Below, piece after piece: positions 25,851 through 34,016 of a stretch of 34,016 bases of DNA (position 1 is its first letter; each line of letters starts with the position of its first letter). Below the pieces are notes generated by a model. It worked only from the letters and a program-made list of their open reading frames with translations. It was not told where the DNA came from and did not search any database. A program made the position numbers and the translations under genes. The DNA lies in contig CAKZMG010000043.1 of NCBI GenBank assembly GCA_937128235.1, forward strand, positions 1 through 34,016, read 5' to 3'. Source of the stretch: an uncultured Verrucomicrobiales bacterium. GTDB taxonomy: Bacteria; Verrucomicrobiota; Verrucomicrobiia; Verrucomicrobiales; Akkermansiaceae.

Positions 25851-26962
25851 TGTTGAATTTCTGATGTGAGTTGTTGCTCGCTTGGGAGATGAAGTTGGTA
25901 GCGGGTGGTGAAGATAGACTGCTGGTTTTCTGCAAGTGTGTATTTTACCATGGTGTCATTTTTATCTGTGGCGAGGATGAGTCCTATTGTAGGGTTGTCA
26001 TCGACTGCGCGGCGTTCTCGATCATAGTAATTTACATAGAGTTGCAGTTGTCCGATGTCTTGATGTGCAAGTTTGCCAACTTTTAGGTCAATGAGGACGT
26101 AACATTTAAGAATAGTGTGGTAGAAGACGAGGTCGATATAAAAGTGATCTCCTTCGAGAGTTAGGCGTTGTTGCCGTCCAACAAAAGCGAATCCGTTACC
26201 AAGTTCTAGGAGGAAGGATTGGATATTTGCGATCAATGAAGATTCGACATCATTTTCTACTAGTTTCTCAGACTCAGGGAGATCTAGAAATTCTATTACT
26301 AGCGGATCTTTGAAAATTTGTGAAGGAGTCTGAGGTTGGTGTCCTTTATTAGCCAGAGTGATGAGCTCTTCTTTGTCTGAAGATTTGGCAAGACGTTCGT
26401 AGAGTAGAGAGTTGATTTGACGCTCTAATTCTCTGGCTGACCATGAGCTGCGGATGGTTTCTATTTCGTAAAATGAGCGGGCTTGGAGGGAGGGAGTTTT
26501 AAGAAAATAGCGATAATGAGTCCACGATAGATTAGGTGAGAAGTGACCGGGTTTGAATTCATCACTCGGCGCGTGATTTTTTCCTAAGTTATTGTTATTT
26601 AATTTTTTATGTAATTCATCACTCGGTGCGTGATTGATTGAGGAGGCAAGAGGAAGTTTGAATTGATCGCGTAGTGAATGGCTGATTGAGCCGTGGAGAA
26701 GTGCGGGGTATTCAAGGTGGAATTGCCGGCATAATCTGAGATTGGTAGCGCTAAAGCCCTTGATGTTTTTTGACTTAAGTTTTTTAGCTAAGTTGGTGAT
26801 GATGTTTTGCCCGTAGGAGGCTCGCTCTTGTCCATCTTGTTCTTCATTAATGATTTCTTTACCAACTAGCCAATTTGCTAAAACTTGAGCTGAGTTTACC
26901 GATCTAGCCGCATGGGTTTGAGCAGATTCAAGGATGGTGGTGATTCGATCGTCTAGCGGCAT
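25832..26962 (-). CDS. DUF1016 / YhcG-like PD-(D/E)XK nuclease family protein
   Basis: YGQNIITNLAKKLKSKNIKGFSATNLRLCRQFH; LSWTHYRYFLK; FVGRQQRLTLEGDHFYIDLVFYHTILKCYVLIDLKVGKLAHQDIGQLQLYVNYYD. Confidence 0.93.
   Translation of the reverse strand: MPLDDRITTILESAQTHAARSVNSAQVLANWLVGKEIINEEQDGQERASYGQNIITNLAKKLKSKNIKGFSATNLRLCRQFHLEYPALLHGSISHSLRDQFKLPLASSINHAPSDELHKKLNNNNLGKNHAPSDEFKPGHFSPNLSWTHYRYFLKTPSLQARSFYEIETIRSSWSARELERQINSLLYERLAKSSDKEELITLANKGHQPQTPSQIFKDPLVIEFLDLPESEKLVENDVESSLIANIQSFLLELGNGFAFVGRQQRLTLEGDHFYIDLVFYHTILKCYVLIDLKVGKLAHQDIGQLQLYVNYYDRERRAVDDNPTIGLILATDKNDTMVKYTLAENQQSIFTTRYQLHLPSEQQLTSEIQQITNNQ
26556..26635. repeat. 23-bp in-CDS direct repeat, 57-bp period
   Basis: aattcatcactcgg(c/t)gcgtgatt at 26556-26578 and 26613-26635, encoding NHAPSDEF/L. 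Confidence 0.9.
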
Positions 26963-26980
26963 GAAGAATGGATTTGGTGA

Positions 26981-28660
26981 CTACTGGTTGTTTTTGATAG
27001 CTTGCTTACAGGTAGGGCAGAGTTCCTCAGTTTTTACCTCAACCGCCTTTTTCGGGTCATTGGTCATGCCGTCGGTCTGGAATAGCATGAAGCATGCGCC
27101 CATGATGATAGTGGGGATGATGGCGGATATGGCGAGCTTGGCTGGTGAGACTCCACCTTTGAAATATTTACCCAGCACGGACTGACCGGCAGGGTTAGGT
27201 GCATTGGCGATGACGGTGAGTCCACCGCCTGTGACGGCTCCAGCGAGGACTGCGTATTTGGCGGTGATGCCTAGACCTGGTGCTTGTGATGCTAGGTAGG
27301 TGATGGCGGCGTTGTCATTAAATGCGGTCAAGACTGTGGCTCCGGTCATGAGGATGAGGCTGTTGTCTTGGAATGCCATCAGGAGTGGCTCGATCCACCA
27401 GCCTTGGCAGCCTCCGTGAATGACGAGTCCGCCGAGGAAGAAACCTACGAGGAGTGGAGACTTCATGGAGACATCGTTCTGGTGATGACCTGTAGCCTGG
27501 GTGAAACCGATGAAGAACATAAAGCCGCCGATGAAGAGTGCAGGGTAGTGTGCGGTGAGTACGGTGAAGGCGAGGAAGCCGAGGTGAGTGAGAGTGACTG
27601 CGAGCGGGATGGGGTCTTCGCGTTCAGCCCAGCGGATGCTTTTGCTGATGTCTGTTTCTGCATTCGCGAGTGATGCGAAGTGTTTGCGGAATGCCGCGAA
27701 GTAGAGTGCGTTAGCGGTGAGAATGCCGATGATGGCTTTCCAGCCGAAGTTGAGGAACATGTAGCCCATGCCGAAGTTCCATTTCTCCGCTATCATGAGT
27801 ACTGGCGGTGCTGCGAAGTGAGTGAGTGTGCCGCCTACAGAGATGTTTACAAAGAGCAGACCGAGTGTGGCGTAGGCAAATTTAGCAGGAGGGTTCTTAT
27901 CATAAAACCATTTCGCTAGTAGCATGGCTGCGATGGTCATGGCTGCTGGCTCGGTGATGAATGAGCCTAAAAGTGGAGTCACTGTGAGGACTGAGAGCCA
28001 CCAGGCGGCGGCACCTCCGCCCATGAGTCCGGCTATTTTCCCTACGATGGCTTCTGCGAAGCGAATGACTGGGCGAGTGGCTGAGATCGCCATGATGACG
28101 ACTACGAAGATGGGTTCGGTGTAGTTGACATCGTGTCCGAGGTATTGGACAGCTTGATCGAACCCGAAGAAGTAAACGATGGCTCCTACGAGTGCGACGA
28201 CCCAGATGCCGAAGATGGCCTCGACTTCGCCTAGGAAGTGAAAGAGGTGTGCGCGGAATGAGACGTCATCCTTGGCGTCATCGTGAGGTTTGGCATGGGC
28301 GGTTCTGCCTAGTTTCTCATTTTTTTCCTTTTGTCTGTGCTCATGCTTGTGCGCCATTTCTAGGAAATAACCTGCGAGGAATGTGTGGATGATGGCACAG
28401 AGGAAGATGATGCTGGCTACGAGGTTGAAACCACGGTGCTCGAAAGCTCTGTATTTGAGAGTTTCCCAGAGATCCATTTCACCAGAGGCATCGTTTTTTT
28501 GTTCGTATGCCGGGAGTGGCTTAGGGAATTTAGCGTATTGGTCTTTGGTTAGTCCGTATTCGCCTTTTTCATAGCTAGGTTCCTTAGAGGCGGCATGGAG
28601 CTCGGGAGTGAGGAAAAATGCGGTCAGAATAAGAGCGAGGCAGGCTAGAAATTTTCTCAT
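26981..28660 (-). CDS. Putative Na+/H+ antiporter (arsenite permease/NhaD-like fold)
   Basis: Many hydrophobic segments; TPLLGSFITEPAAMTIAAMLLA; TAFNDNAAITYLASQ; VIANAPNPAGQSVLGKYF; C-terminal CPTC. Confidence 0.87.
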   Translation of the reverse strand: MRKFLACLALILTAFFLTPELHAASKEPSYEKGEYGLTKDQYAKFPKPLPAYEQKNDASGEMDLWETLKYRAFEHRGFNLVASIIFLCAIIHTFLAGYFLEMAHKHEHRQKEKNEKLGRTAHAKPHDDAKDDVSFRAHLFHFLGEVEAIFGIWVVALVGAIVYFFGFDQAVQYLGHDVNYTEPIFVVVIMAISATRPVIRFAEAIVGKIAGLMGGGAAAWWLSVLTVTPLLGSFITEPAAMTIAAMLLAKWFYDKNPPAKFAYATLGLLFVNISVGGTLTHFAAPPVLMIAEKWNFGMGYMFLNFGWKAIIGILTANALYFAAFRKHFASLANAETDISKSIRWAEREDPIPLAVTLTHLGFLAFTVLTAHYPALFIGGFMFFIGFTQATGHHQNDVSMKSPLLVGFFLGGLVIHGGCQGWWIEPLLMAFQDNSLILMTGATVLTAFNDNAAITYLASQAPGLGITAKYAVLAGAVTGGGLTVIANAPNPAGQSVLGKYFKGGVSPAKLAISAIIPTIIMGACFMLFQTDGMTNDPKKAVEVKTEELCPTCKQAIKNNQ

Positions 28661-28788
28661 TTGATTAGTGTGTAAGATTTCGGGGGATTCTTGTCGGGTG
28701 GGGTAGGCTTGGCAATGAGATTTTACAATTTTATGACATTCATCATTGCTGGCTTGAGTTTACGGGGTGGAGGATTAAACTAGGAATA

Positions 28789-29763
28789 ATGAATGAAGGA
28801 ATGAAGTGGGAAAAAATAGCGATGTGCGCGGCTAAGGGAATGGTGATCATTCTGGGGGCTGGCGTGGTAAGCTGTGGGGCACTCTCGCGCTCGGCTAGGG
28901 CGGTGAGTGGGAAGGTGAAGAGCATGCAAGGTGAGGAAGGTAAGCTGAAATCTCATCAATATGCGCTGGATCAGGATGGTCCTCAGGCGCGTGGGCTGAG
29001 CGGGCTGAGAGGAAATAGAGTGGTGGCTAAGGTGGGGCAGTTAAGTACTAGGGAGGAGGACATTGTATGGGCACCGGAGGATCCGGATGTGCCTATCGCT
29101 GAGCTTGAGGGCATAGTGGTGAATGATGAGAACCCGCTAGATTCTTGGTTTGAGGACTACGGGAAGGCGATGAAAAAAGCGCGCGTGGAGGGGAAGCCGG
29201 TGATGCTGTGGTTTACTCGGTCTAGGAATAGCCCGCTGTGCCAGCAGTTGAGTGCGGAGTTATTTTCTCAGAAAGAATTTGAAGAATGGGCTGATGAGAA
29301 TCTGATAAGAATGAGAATAGACTCAAATATCCAGGAGAGAGATACGGCAAAACGCAAGGATAGAGAACGCTATGTAGCTAGTATCAAGAAACGCTACAGA
29401 GTGCTAGGTCAGCCAGTTGTTGTAGTCATTTCTCCGCGAGGAACTGAGTTCGGAAAGTATAGGGGATACACGGCGGGGTCAGCTGAGTTTTATTTCGGAA
29501 GGCTGAAAAATGCGCAGAGAACGGCACAGAAAGATCACGCAAGCTGGCAGTCTGAGATGGAGCGAAAAGGCTACCGCACCTGGCATGATGCGCGTGGTCG
29601 AGCAGTGTTCGCCAAGGTGACGCGCTACCGCAATGGAGTGATCTGGCTTGTGGAGCCTGATGGCAAAAAGTCTAGCACCAGCGTGAGCAAGCTTTCCGCC
29701 GAGGATAGGCAGTTTGTGGAGCGGAAAGTAGCAGATTCTCGGGCTAAGAAGAAATCTGAGTAG
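28789..29763 (+). CDS. Lipoprotein with thioredoxin-like domain and SHD1-like C-terminal domain
   Basis: Lipobox GVVSCGAL; AMKKARVEGKPVMLWFTRSRNSPLCQQLSAELFSQKEF; C-terminal YRTWHDARGRAVFAKVTRYRNGVIWLVEPDGKKSSTSVSKLSAEDRQFVE. Confidence 0.75.
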   Translation: MNEGMKWEKIAMCAAKGMVIILGAGVVSCGALSRSARAVSGKVKSMQGEEGKLKSHQYALDQDGPQARGLSGLRGNRVVAKVGQLSTREEDIVWAPEDPDVPIAELEGIVVNDENPLDSWFEDYGKAMKKARVEGKPVMLWFTRSRNSPLCQQLSAELFSQKEFEEWADENLIRMRIDSNIQERDTAKRKDRERYVASIKKRYRVLGQPVVVVISPRGTEFGKYRGYTAGSAEFYFGRLKNAQRTAQKDHASWQSEMERKGYRTWHDARGRAVFAKVTRYRNGVIWLVEPDGKKSSTSVSKLSAEDRQFVERKVADSRAKKKSE

Positions 29764-29782
29764 GTTAGGGGTAAGTTTATTA

Positions 29783-30304
29783 ATGAAACGTATGATTTTA
29801 AAATTTGGAATGTGTAAACTCATGGCAGTTCTCATGATGATGAACGCTCATGCGGGGGAGAGGCTCTATACCATGGCAGATTTTGAGATTTTAAGGACTG
29901 GGCTTCCGCAAGATAAGGGGATGATGCCTGATAGTGGGTTACTGGTTTTTGAAGGGGCTTCTGTGATCAGTCTTCCGGACGGAAATTGTTGCTTTATGCA
30001 CCATCTTGTGAAGATTGGAAAAAGTATTAAACTTACTGAGGCTAGTTCGCTGAGAATGCTTACTTATTTGAGAGATAAGGATGTTCATATGAGGGTTCTG
30101 GCTTATCTGAGTGTCAGTGAATATCTACGCGAATCAGGAGTTCCTGATCATGGAGGTAATGCTTTTGCGCTAGTGCATGCATCTCGCACTCCTGTTGGTC
30201 CGCTTGCTAAATATCAAAAATTGATCAAAAAAAACGAAGAGGAAGCGATCAATAAGCTTCTCGGTTCATATTTGAGGCTGCTAAAGAAAAAGGAGCTGAA
30301 ATAG
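29783..30304 (+). CDS. Secreted hypothetical protein
   Basis: Signal-like MCKLMAVLMMMNAHAGE; intergenic-free tandem with the upstream gene. Confidence 0.6.
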   Translation: MKRMILKFGMCKLMAVLMMMNAHAGERLYTMADFEILRTGLPQDKGMMPDSGLLVFEGASVISLPDGNCCFMHHLVKIGKSIKLTEASSLRMLTYLRDKDVHMRVLAYLSVSEYLRESGVPDHGGNAFALVHASRTPVGPLAKYQKLIKKNEEEAINKLLGSYLRLLKKKELK

Positions 30305-30324
30305 TGTAACTGACGAATTATTTT

Positions 30325-31134
30325 CTACTCTGACTTCTGGTGCGATGCATCAATTAGTGGTTTGGTGAACTTACTGATGATTTCTGCTAGGTCTGGGGCT
30401 TCGGCGTTGGCGGCGATCTGGTTTACGATGGCGGAGCCTACGATGACTCCGTCCGAGACGCTTGCGACCATCGCGGCTTGCTCTGGAGTGTTTATGCCGA
30501 AGCCTACACAGACGGGGACAGAGGTATGTTTTTTGATCGCCGCTACGGTCTGCCCGATGCTATCTGAGGGAGCCGCCTGAGCACCAGTGACTCCGGTGCG
30601 AGAGAGCGCGTAGATGAATCCTTCTGATTGTTTCGCCAGTGACGCTATCCTTTCCTCCGGAGAGGTGGGTGCGATGAGTGTGATGTGCTTGAGAGCATCT
30701 GTGTGATTAAATTCCTCATGGCAGACGGCTTCATCAGGCGGGAGGTCTAAGAGTAGGATCCCATCCACACCAGCCTCGCTCGCGGTGGTGATAAATTTCT
30801 CATAACCGTAGGCGAAAATAGGGTTCAGGTAAGTGAAGAGAACGATAGGTGTCTGGTGGGTGGTGCGAAATTCCTTCACCATATCTAGAACTTTAGGAAG
30901 TGTGCAACCAGCCTTCAGCGCGCGGTCTGCGGCGAGTTGGTTCACTGCTCCATCTGCAAGTGGATCAGAGAATGGAATGCCGAGCTCGATGATGTCCGTA
31001 CCTGCATCCGCTAGTCCACGAATAATCCCTAAACACTGATCTAGGGTAGGGTCACCGGCAGTGACATAGGCGATAAAGGCAGCGGTGTCAGTTTGCTGTA
31101 GATTTTGAAATGTAGTGTCAATGCGGCAGCTCAT
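30325..31134 (-). CDS. trpA: Tryptophan synthase alpha chain
   Basis: AFIAYVTAGDPTLDQ; DIIELGIPFSDPLADGAVNQLAADRAL; GVDGILLLDLPPDEA; YALSRTGVTGA; VGFGINTPEQA. Confidence 0.97.
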   Translation of the reverse strand: MSCRIDTTFQNLQQTDTAAFIAYVTAGDPTLDQCLGIIRGLADAGTDIIELGIPFSDPLADGAVNQLAADRALKAGCTLPKVLDMVKEFRTTHQTPIVLFTYLNPIFAYGYEKFITTASEAGVDGILLLDLPPDEAVCHEEFNHTDALKHITLIAPTSPEERIASLAKQSEGFIYALSRTGVTGAQAAPSDSIGQTVAAIKKHTSVPVCVGFGINTPEQAAMVASVSDGVIVGSAIVNQIAANAEAPDLAEIISKFTKPLIDASHQKSE

Positions 31135-31214
31135 GGAGGTGATTTACAGTGAATAGCAGAAAATGGAAATCCTTTTATTAGCCATCTCAGCTTATTCTGA
31201 ATTTTACTGATTGA

Positions 31215-32900
31215 TTGCCGTCAAATATTGGTGATAGTGAAGCCATGAAATGCTTTTTTCTTCGCTCGTTTAAAATGCTCCTGCTTCTGTGCTTGCTGCC
31301 TGTGTTGTCTGCACATGCCCAGAAGAAATTTGACTATAAGTCAGTGATCGCGCCGCCTATCCGCGCGATGTCTGCGCCTCAGATGTGGGAGGGTGTGGGA
31401 AAAAATATTGGGTCACTGAATGTCCCTATTTCAACCAATGATGAACTGGTTCAGAAGCACGTAAGGCAAGGGTTCGCGCTGCTTCATGCGCAGTGGGATG
31501 TGGAGGCGTATCGGCATTTTGCAGCAGCTCTGAAACGCGAGCCAGACTGCCTGATGGCTTACTGCGGTGTGGTGATGAGCTTGCTGAATCCTAATCATGA
31601 ATGGAAGCAATACAGGGCACGTGCCATCAATAGAATGGTGAGCCTAGCTGAGCATAAATCTGGCGAAGGTGAGGATGCGGAGTTTGTATTTCCTACGAAT
31701 GAAAGAGACTACGCAGTGGCGATAGGGAATTTGGTAGTGAATGGATTAGATGCGGGTGCGGCTTCATTTAAGGCGTTGGCTGAGAAGTATCCTAATGATT
31801 TGCAGTTGCAGTTACTGGCACCGTTTTTTAATCGGGGTAAGTATGATGTCTTTGGTAGCTCGGATGCTAAACAAGACCGAGCGGTGAAGGCGGTGAAGGG
31901 TCTGTTAGATAAACATCCTAATAATCCGTTGGTGACTAATTTCTATTTGATGATGCAAATTGAGGCTCCCTATAATGCAGTGGATCAGAGCAAGGAAGTG
32001 CTTCCATATGCGATGGTGCTAGTGAATCAGAGTGGTGAAAATTATCCTGGCTGGCAGATGATGCTAGGCTACGCAGCGTGGAGAGCGGGGGAGATGCAGA
32101 TGGCACTGAATGCTTATACCAAGGCTGTTAAGCTCTACGAAAAATGGAAGAAGGAATCTAAGGCAGGTATCTCTGAGTGTGATGGATTGATCAGAGCGTA
32201 TTCATTTCTGACGCTGATTCATTATCAGATGGGCGATACTAAGAACTTGAACATAACACTGAAGAAACTAGCAATGGGAGCTAAAGCGCGTAAGGGATCT
32301 GCTGTGTATGCGGTGAACTCATGGAGCCATCAAATGATCCGCGTGAATATGTTTCTCGCGAATGGGGATAAGGCATCGATTACGAATGCGCTCAAGAGTT
32401 TACCTAAAATAGATAGTAAAAATAAGTCCAAGGAATTATTTAATCTAGTGATCAAAGGCTACCAAGCGTATGGGCTGACACGGAGCTATAAGTATAGTGG
32501 TAAATTTAAAAAATCCATCGAGATGTCACAGCTGCTCGGAAAGATACTCAGAGAGCTAAGTGATAAGCGTGGCAAGATCAGGAGCGAGCCATATTATGCA
32601 CAGTATCTGATTTTAGTAAAAGCGCTCAAGGCGTATCACGCAGAGTTATCTGCCGAGATAGTGGGTGATGTGGGTGCGTATAATTTCTTTCAAGAGGCCA
32701 TCGATCAGCAAATGGAAGCAACGAGATATTACCCGCCGAATATCCTGTATCCGATGGAGTATAAGTTAGCGAAATTTTACGAGAAAAAAGGCAACCTTAA
32801 GAAGGCGAGAGAGACTTATAAGAAGGCGATGCAACGGATGTCTAGTCATCCGCAGAGCAAGGCTGCCTATGAGAGGCTGATGAAATTGTTAGAGGGCTAA
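31215..32900 (+). CDS. Secreted TPR-repeat protein
   Basis: Signal peptide after the second Met (MKCFFLRSFKMLLLLCLLPVLSAHAQ, ~31245); TPR-like helices incl. MLGYAAWRAGEMQMALNAYTKAVKLYEKW. Confidence 0.85.
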   Translation: MPSNIGDSEAMKCFFLRSFKMLLLLCLLPVLSAHAQKKFDYKSVIAPPIRAMSAPQMWEGVGKNIGSLNVPISTNDELVQKHVRQGFALLHAQWDVEAYRHFAAALKREPDCLMAYCGVVMSLLNPNHEWKQYRARAINRMVSLAEHKSGEGEDAEFVFPTNERDYAVAIGNLVVNGLDAGAASFKALAEKYPNDLQLQLLAPFFNRGKYDVFGSSDAKQDRAVKAVKGLLDKHPNNPLVTNFYLMMQIEAPYNAVDQSKEVLPYAMVLVNQSGENYPGWQMMLGYAAWRAGEMQMALNAYTKAVKLYEKWKKESKAGISECDGLIRAYSFLTLIHYQMGDTKNLNITLKKLAMGAKARKGSAVYAVNSWSHQMIRVNMFLANGDKASITNALKSLPKIDSKNKSKELFNLVIKGYQAYGLTRSYKYSGKFKKSIEMSQLLGKILRELSDKRGKIRSEPYYAQYLILVKALKAYHAELSAEIVGDVGAYNFFQEAIDQQMEATRYYPPNILYPMEYKLAKFYEKKGNLKKARETYKKAMQRMSSHPQSKAAYERLMKLLEG

Positions 32901-32901
32901 T

Positions 32902-33855
32902 GTGCTGGAGGAAGAGATGAATGATGAGTCAGCTAGTGGCGAAATAGTGGATGATTTTGTGGCTCCGAAATGTGGCGGATTTGTCGAAATTTTGTATCAA
33001 GCAGGTTTACCAAAGGACTGGTGTCAGGCAATTGTTTGTCAAAACGAGGCAGCAGAACAATTAGTTGTTGATTCTAGAGTAAATTATTTTTCATTTATTG
33101 GCTCGGCAAAAGTAGGTTGGTATTTGCGTTCCAAACTCTCAGCAGGAACACGCTGTGCCTTAGAACATGGAGGTTCTGCCCCTGTGATTGTGGAACCAGA
33201 CGCTGATATTGAAGAAATGCTACCAGCCCTTGCCAAAGGAGGATTTTATCATGCAGGGCAGGTTTGTGTTTCGGTGCAACGTGTGTTTGTTCATCAAAGT
33301 ATTTGTGAGGATGTTGCCAATCGTTTGGCTCAAATTGCAAAAAAATTAGTTGTTGGTAATCCAATGGACGAAAAAACAGAAATAGGTCCTTTGATTTTGC
33401 CAAGAGAAGTAGATAGAGTTGAAGAATGGGTTCATGAAGCCTTAGCCGCTGGAGCAATAGTATTGACTGGAGGAAAACGAATTTCGGATACTTGTTACGA
33501 ACCTACAGTTCTGTTAAACCCTCCTACAAACGTTCGTGTGTCAAATCAAGAGATTTTTGGTCCTGTGGTTTGTGTTTATGCTTATTCGGATAGAAGTGAA
33601 GCTATCAAAATTGCAAATAGTTTAGATGTCCATTTTCAAGCAGCCGTTTTTACCAAAAATATTGATATTGCCTTAGAATGTGTTAAAAAACTGAATGCAA
33701 CTGCTGTCATGGTCAATGATCATACTGCATTTCGAGTAGATTGGATGCCTTTTGGTGGGCGAGATAGTTCTGGAATTGGCATGGGAGGAATACAATATTC
33801 TATGCATGAAATGACAAGAGAAAAACTAATGGTTTTTAAAAGCAAAGTAATTTAA
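32902..33855 (+). CDS. Aldehyde dehydrogenase, C-terminal part, fused in frame to an unrelated N-terminus
   Basis: FVEILYQAGLPKDW...FIGSAKVGWYLRSK...LEHGGSAPVIVEPDADIEE...GGFYHAGQVCVSVQRVFVH...NQEIFGPVVCVYAY...VDWMPFGGRDSSGIGMGGI. The first ~26 residues do not look like ALDH, and the ALDH N-terminal half is missing. Confidence 0.85.
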   Translation: MLEEEMNDESASGEIVDDFVAPKCGGFVEILYQAGLPKDWCQAIVCQNEAAEQLVVDSRVNYFSFIGSAKVGWYLRSKLSAGTRCALEHGGSAPVIVEPDADIEEMLPALAKGGFYHAGQVCVSVQRVFVHQSICEDVANRLAQIAKKLVVGNPMDEKTEIGPLILPREVDRVEEWVHEALAAGAIVLTGGKRISDTCYEPTVLLNPPTNVRVSNQEIFGPVVCVYAYSDRSEAIKIANSLDVHFQAAVFTKNIDIALECVKKLNATAVMVNDHTAFRVDWMPFGGRDSSGIGMGGIQYSMHEMTREKLMVFKSKVI

Positions 33856-33893
33856 ACTCTTTATACTAAAAAAAACAATAAGGAGTTTTAAAC
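33852..33893 (+). terminator. Possible hairpin terminator after the ALDH fragment
   Basis: taaactcttta ... taaggagtttta imperfect inverted repeat with an A-rich loop. Confidence 0.4.
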
Positions 33894-33959
33894 TTGTAAG
33901 TAATTGACTACCAATTAGTTAATTTATTTTTTTTTACTTTAAATTTAACAAAATAGAAA

Positions 33960-34016
33960 ATGAAAAATCACAAAATTTTATCTTTGATTCTACTTGCTTT
34001 TTTATTTTTGTTTGGT
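33960..34016 (+). CDS. Partial secreted protein, signal peptide only (MKNHKILSLILLAFLFLFG...)
   Basis: ATG at 33960 after an A-rich leader; hydrophobic signal; open to the window end. Confidence 0.6.
   Translation, partial: MKNHKILSLILLAFLFLFG

Noticed and set aside
27368-28124. Series of plus-strand ORFs antisense to the antiporter gene
   Set aside because: Low-complexity translations complementary to a membrane protein CDS; no independent support.
2841-29780. The AGGTAAGT core as a eukaryotic-type 5' splice site or intron boundary
   Set aside because: It matches the splice donor consensus, but the sequence is bacterial, the copies lie in intergenic DNA or intact ORFs in both orientations, and no intron structure accompanies them.
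1-34016. CRISPR array, tRNA, rRNA, transposase or integrase
   Set aside because: Looked for regularly spaced repeats, tRNA T-arm signatures and DDE/tyrosine-recombinase motifs; none seen by eye. A tRNAscan/ISfinder run would be needed to exclude short or decayed cases.

Overview
The window reads as a chromosomal segment of a Verrucomicrobia-type bacterium, about 33 kb of mostly housekeeping genes. These include a YhiN/HI0933-like flavoprotein, moeA, a SixA-type phosphatase, glycyl-tRNA synthetase, an M20 dipeptidase, an RlmI-like methyltransferase, a PIN-PhoH ATPase, a large DUF1080/heme-binding/cytochrome c protein followed by two TIM-barrel sugar isomerases, riboflavin synthase, a DUF1016 nuclease, a Na+/H+ antiporter and trpA. 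Small accessory cassettes are interspersed: two related ParE-type toxin-antitoxin pairs, an orphan MqsA-like regulator, a secreted regulatory-like protein and gene relics. The main unexplained signals are: (1) a recurrent word, consensus TAGRGGTAAGTTTT, seen 8 times in both orientations, including one inverted pair between convergent genes, reminiscent of DNA-uptake or terminator words; (2) a direct duplication of sixA plus the glyS 3' end flanking a cargo gene, with a third decayed sixA tail inside it; (3) possible relic or repeat sequences flanking both TA modules; (4) a probable dihydroxyacetone-kinase L-domain relic; (5) an abrupt switch near 32975-32985 to AT-rich, Bacteroidetes-like sequence, suggesting a chimeric contig or very recent transfer. 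No tRNA, rRNA, CRISPR or transposase was recognised. All family names are from reading the proteins by eye; no database search was run.
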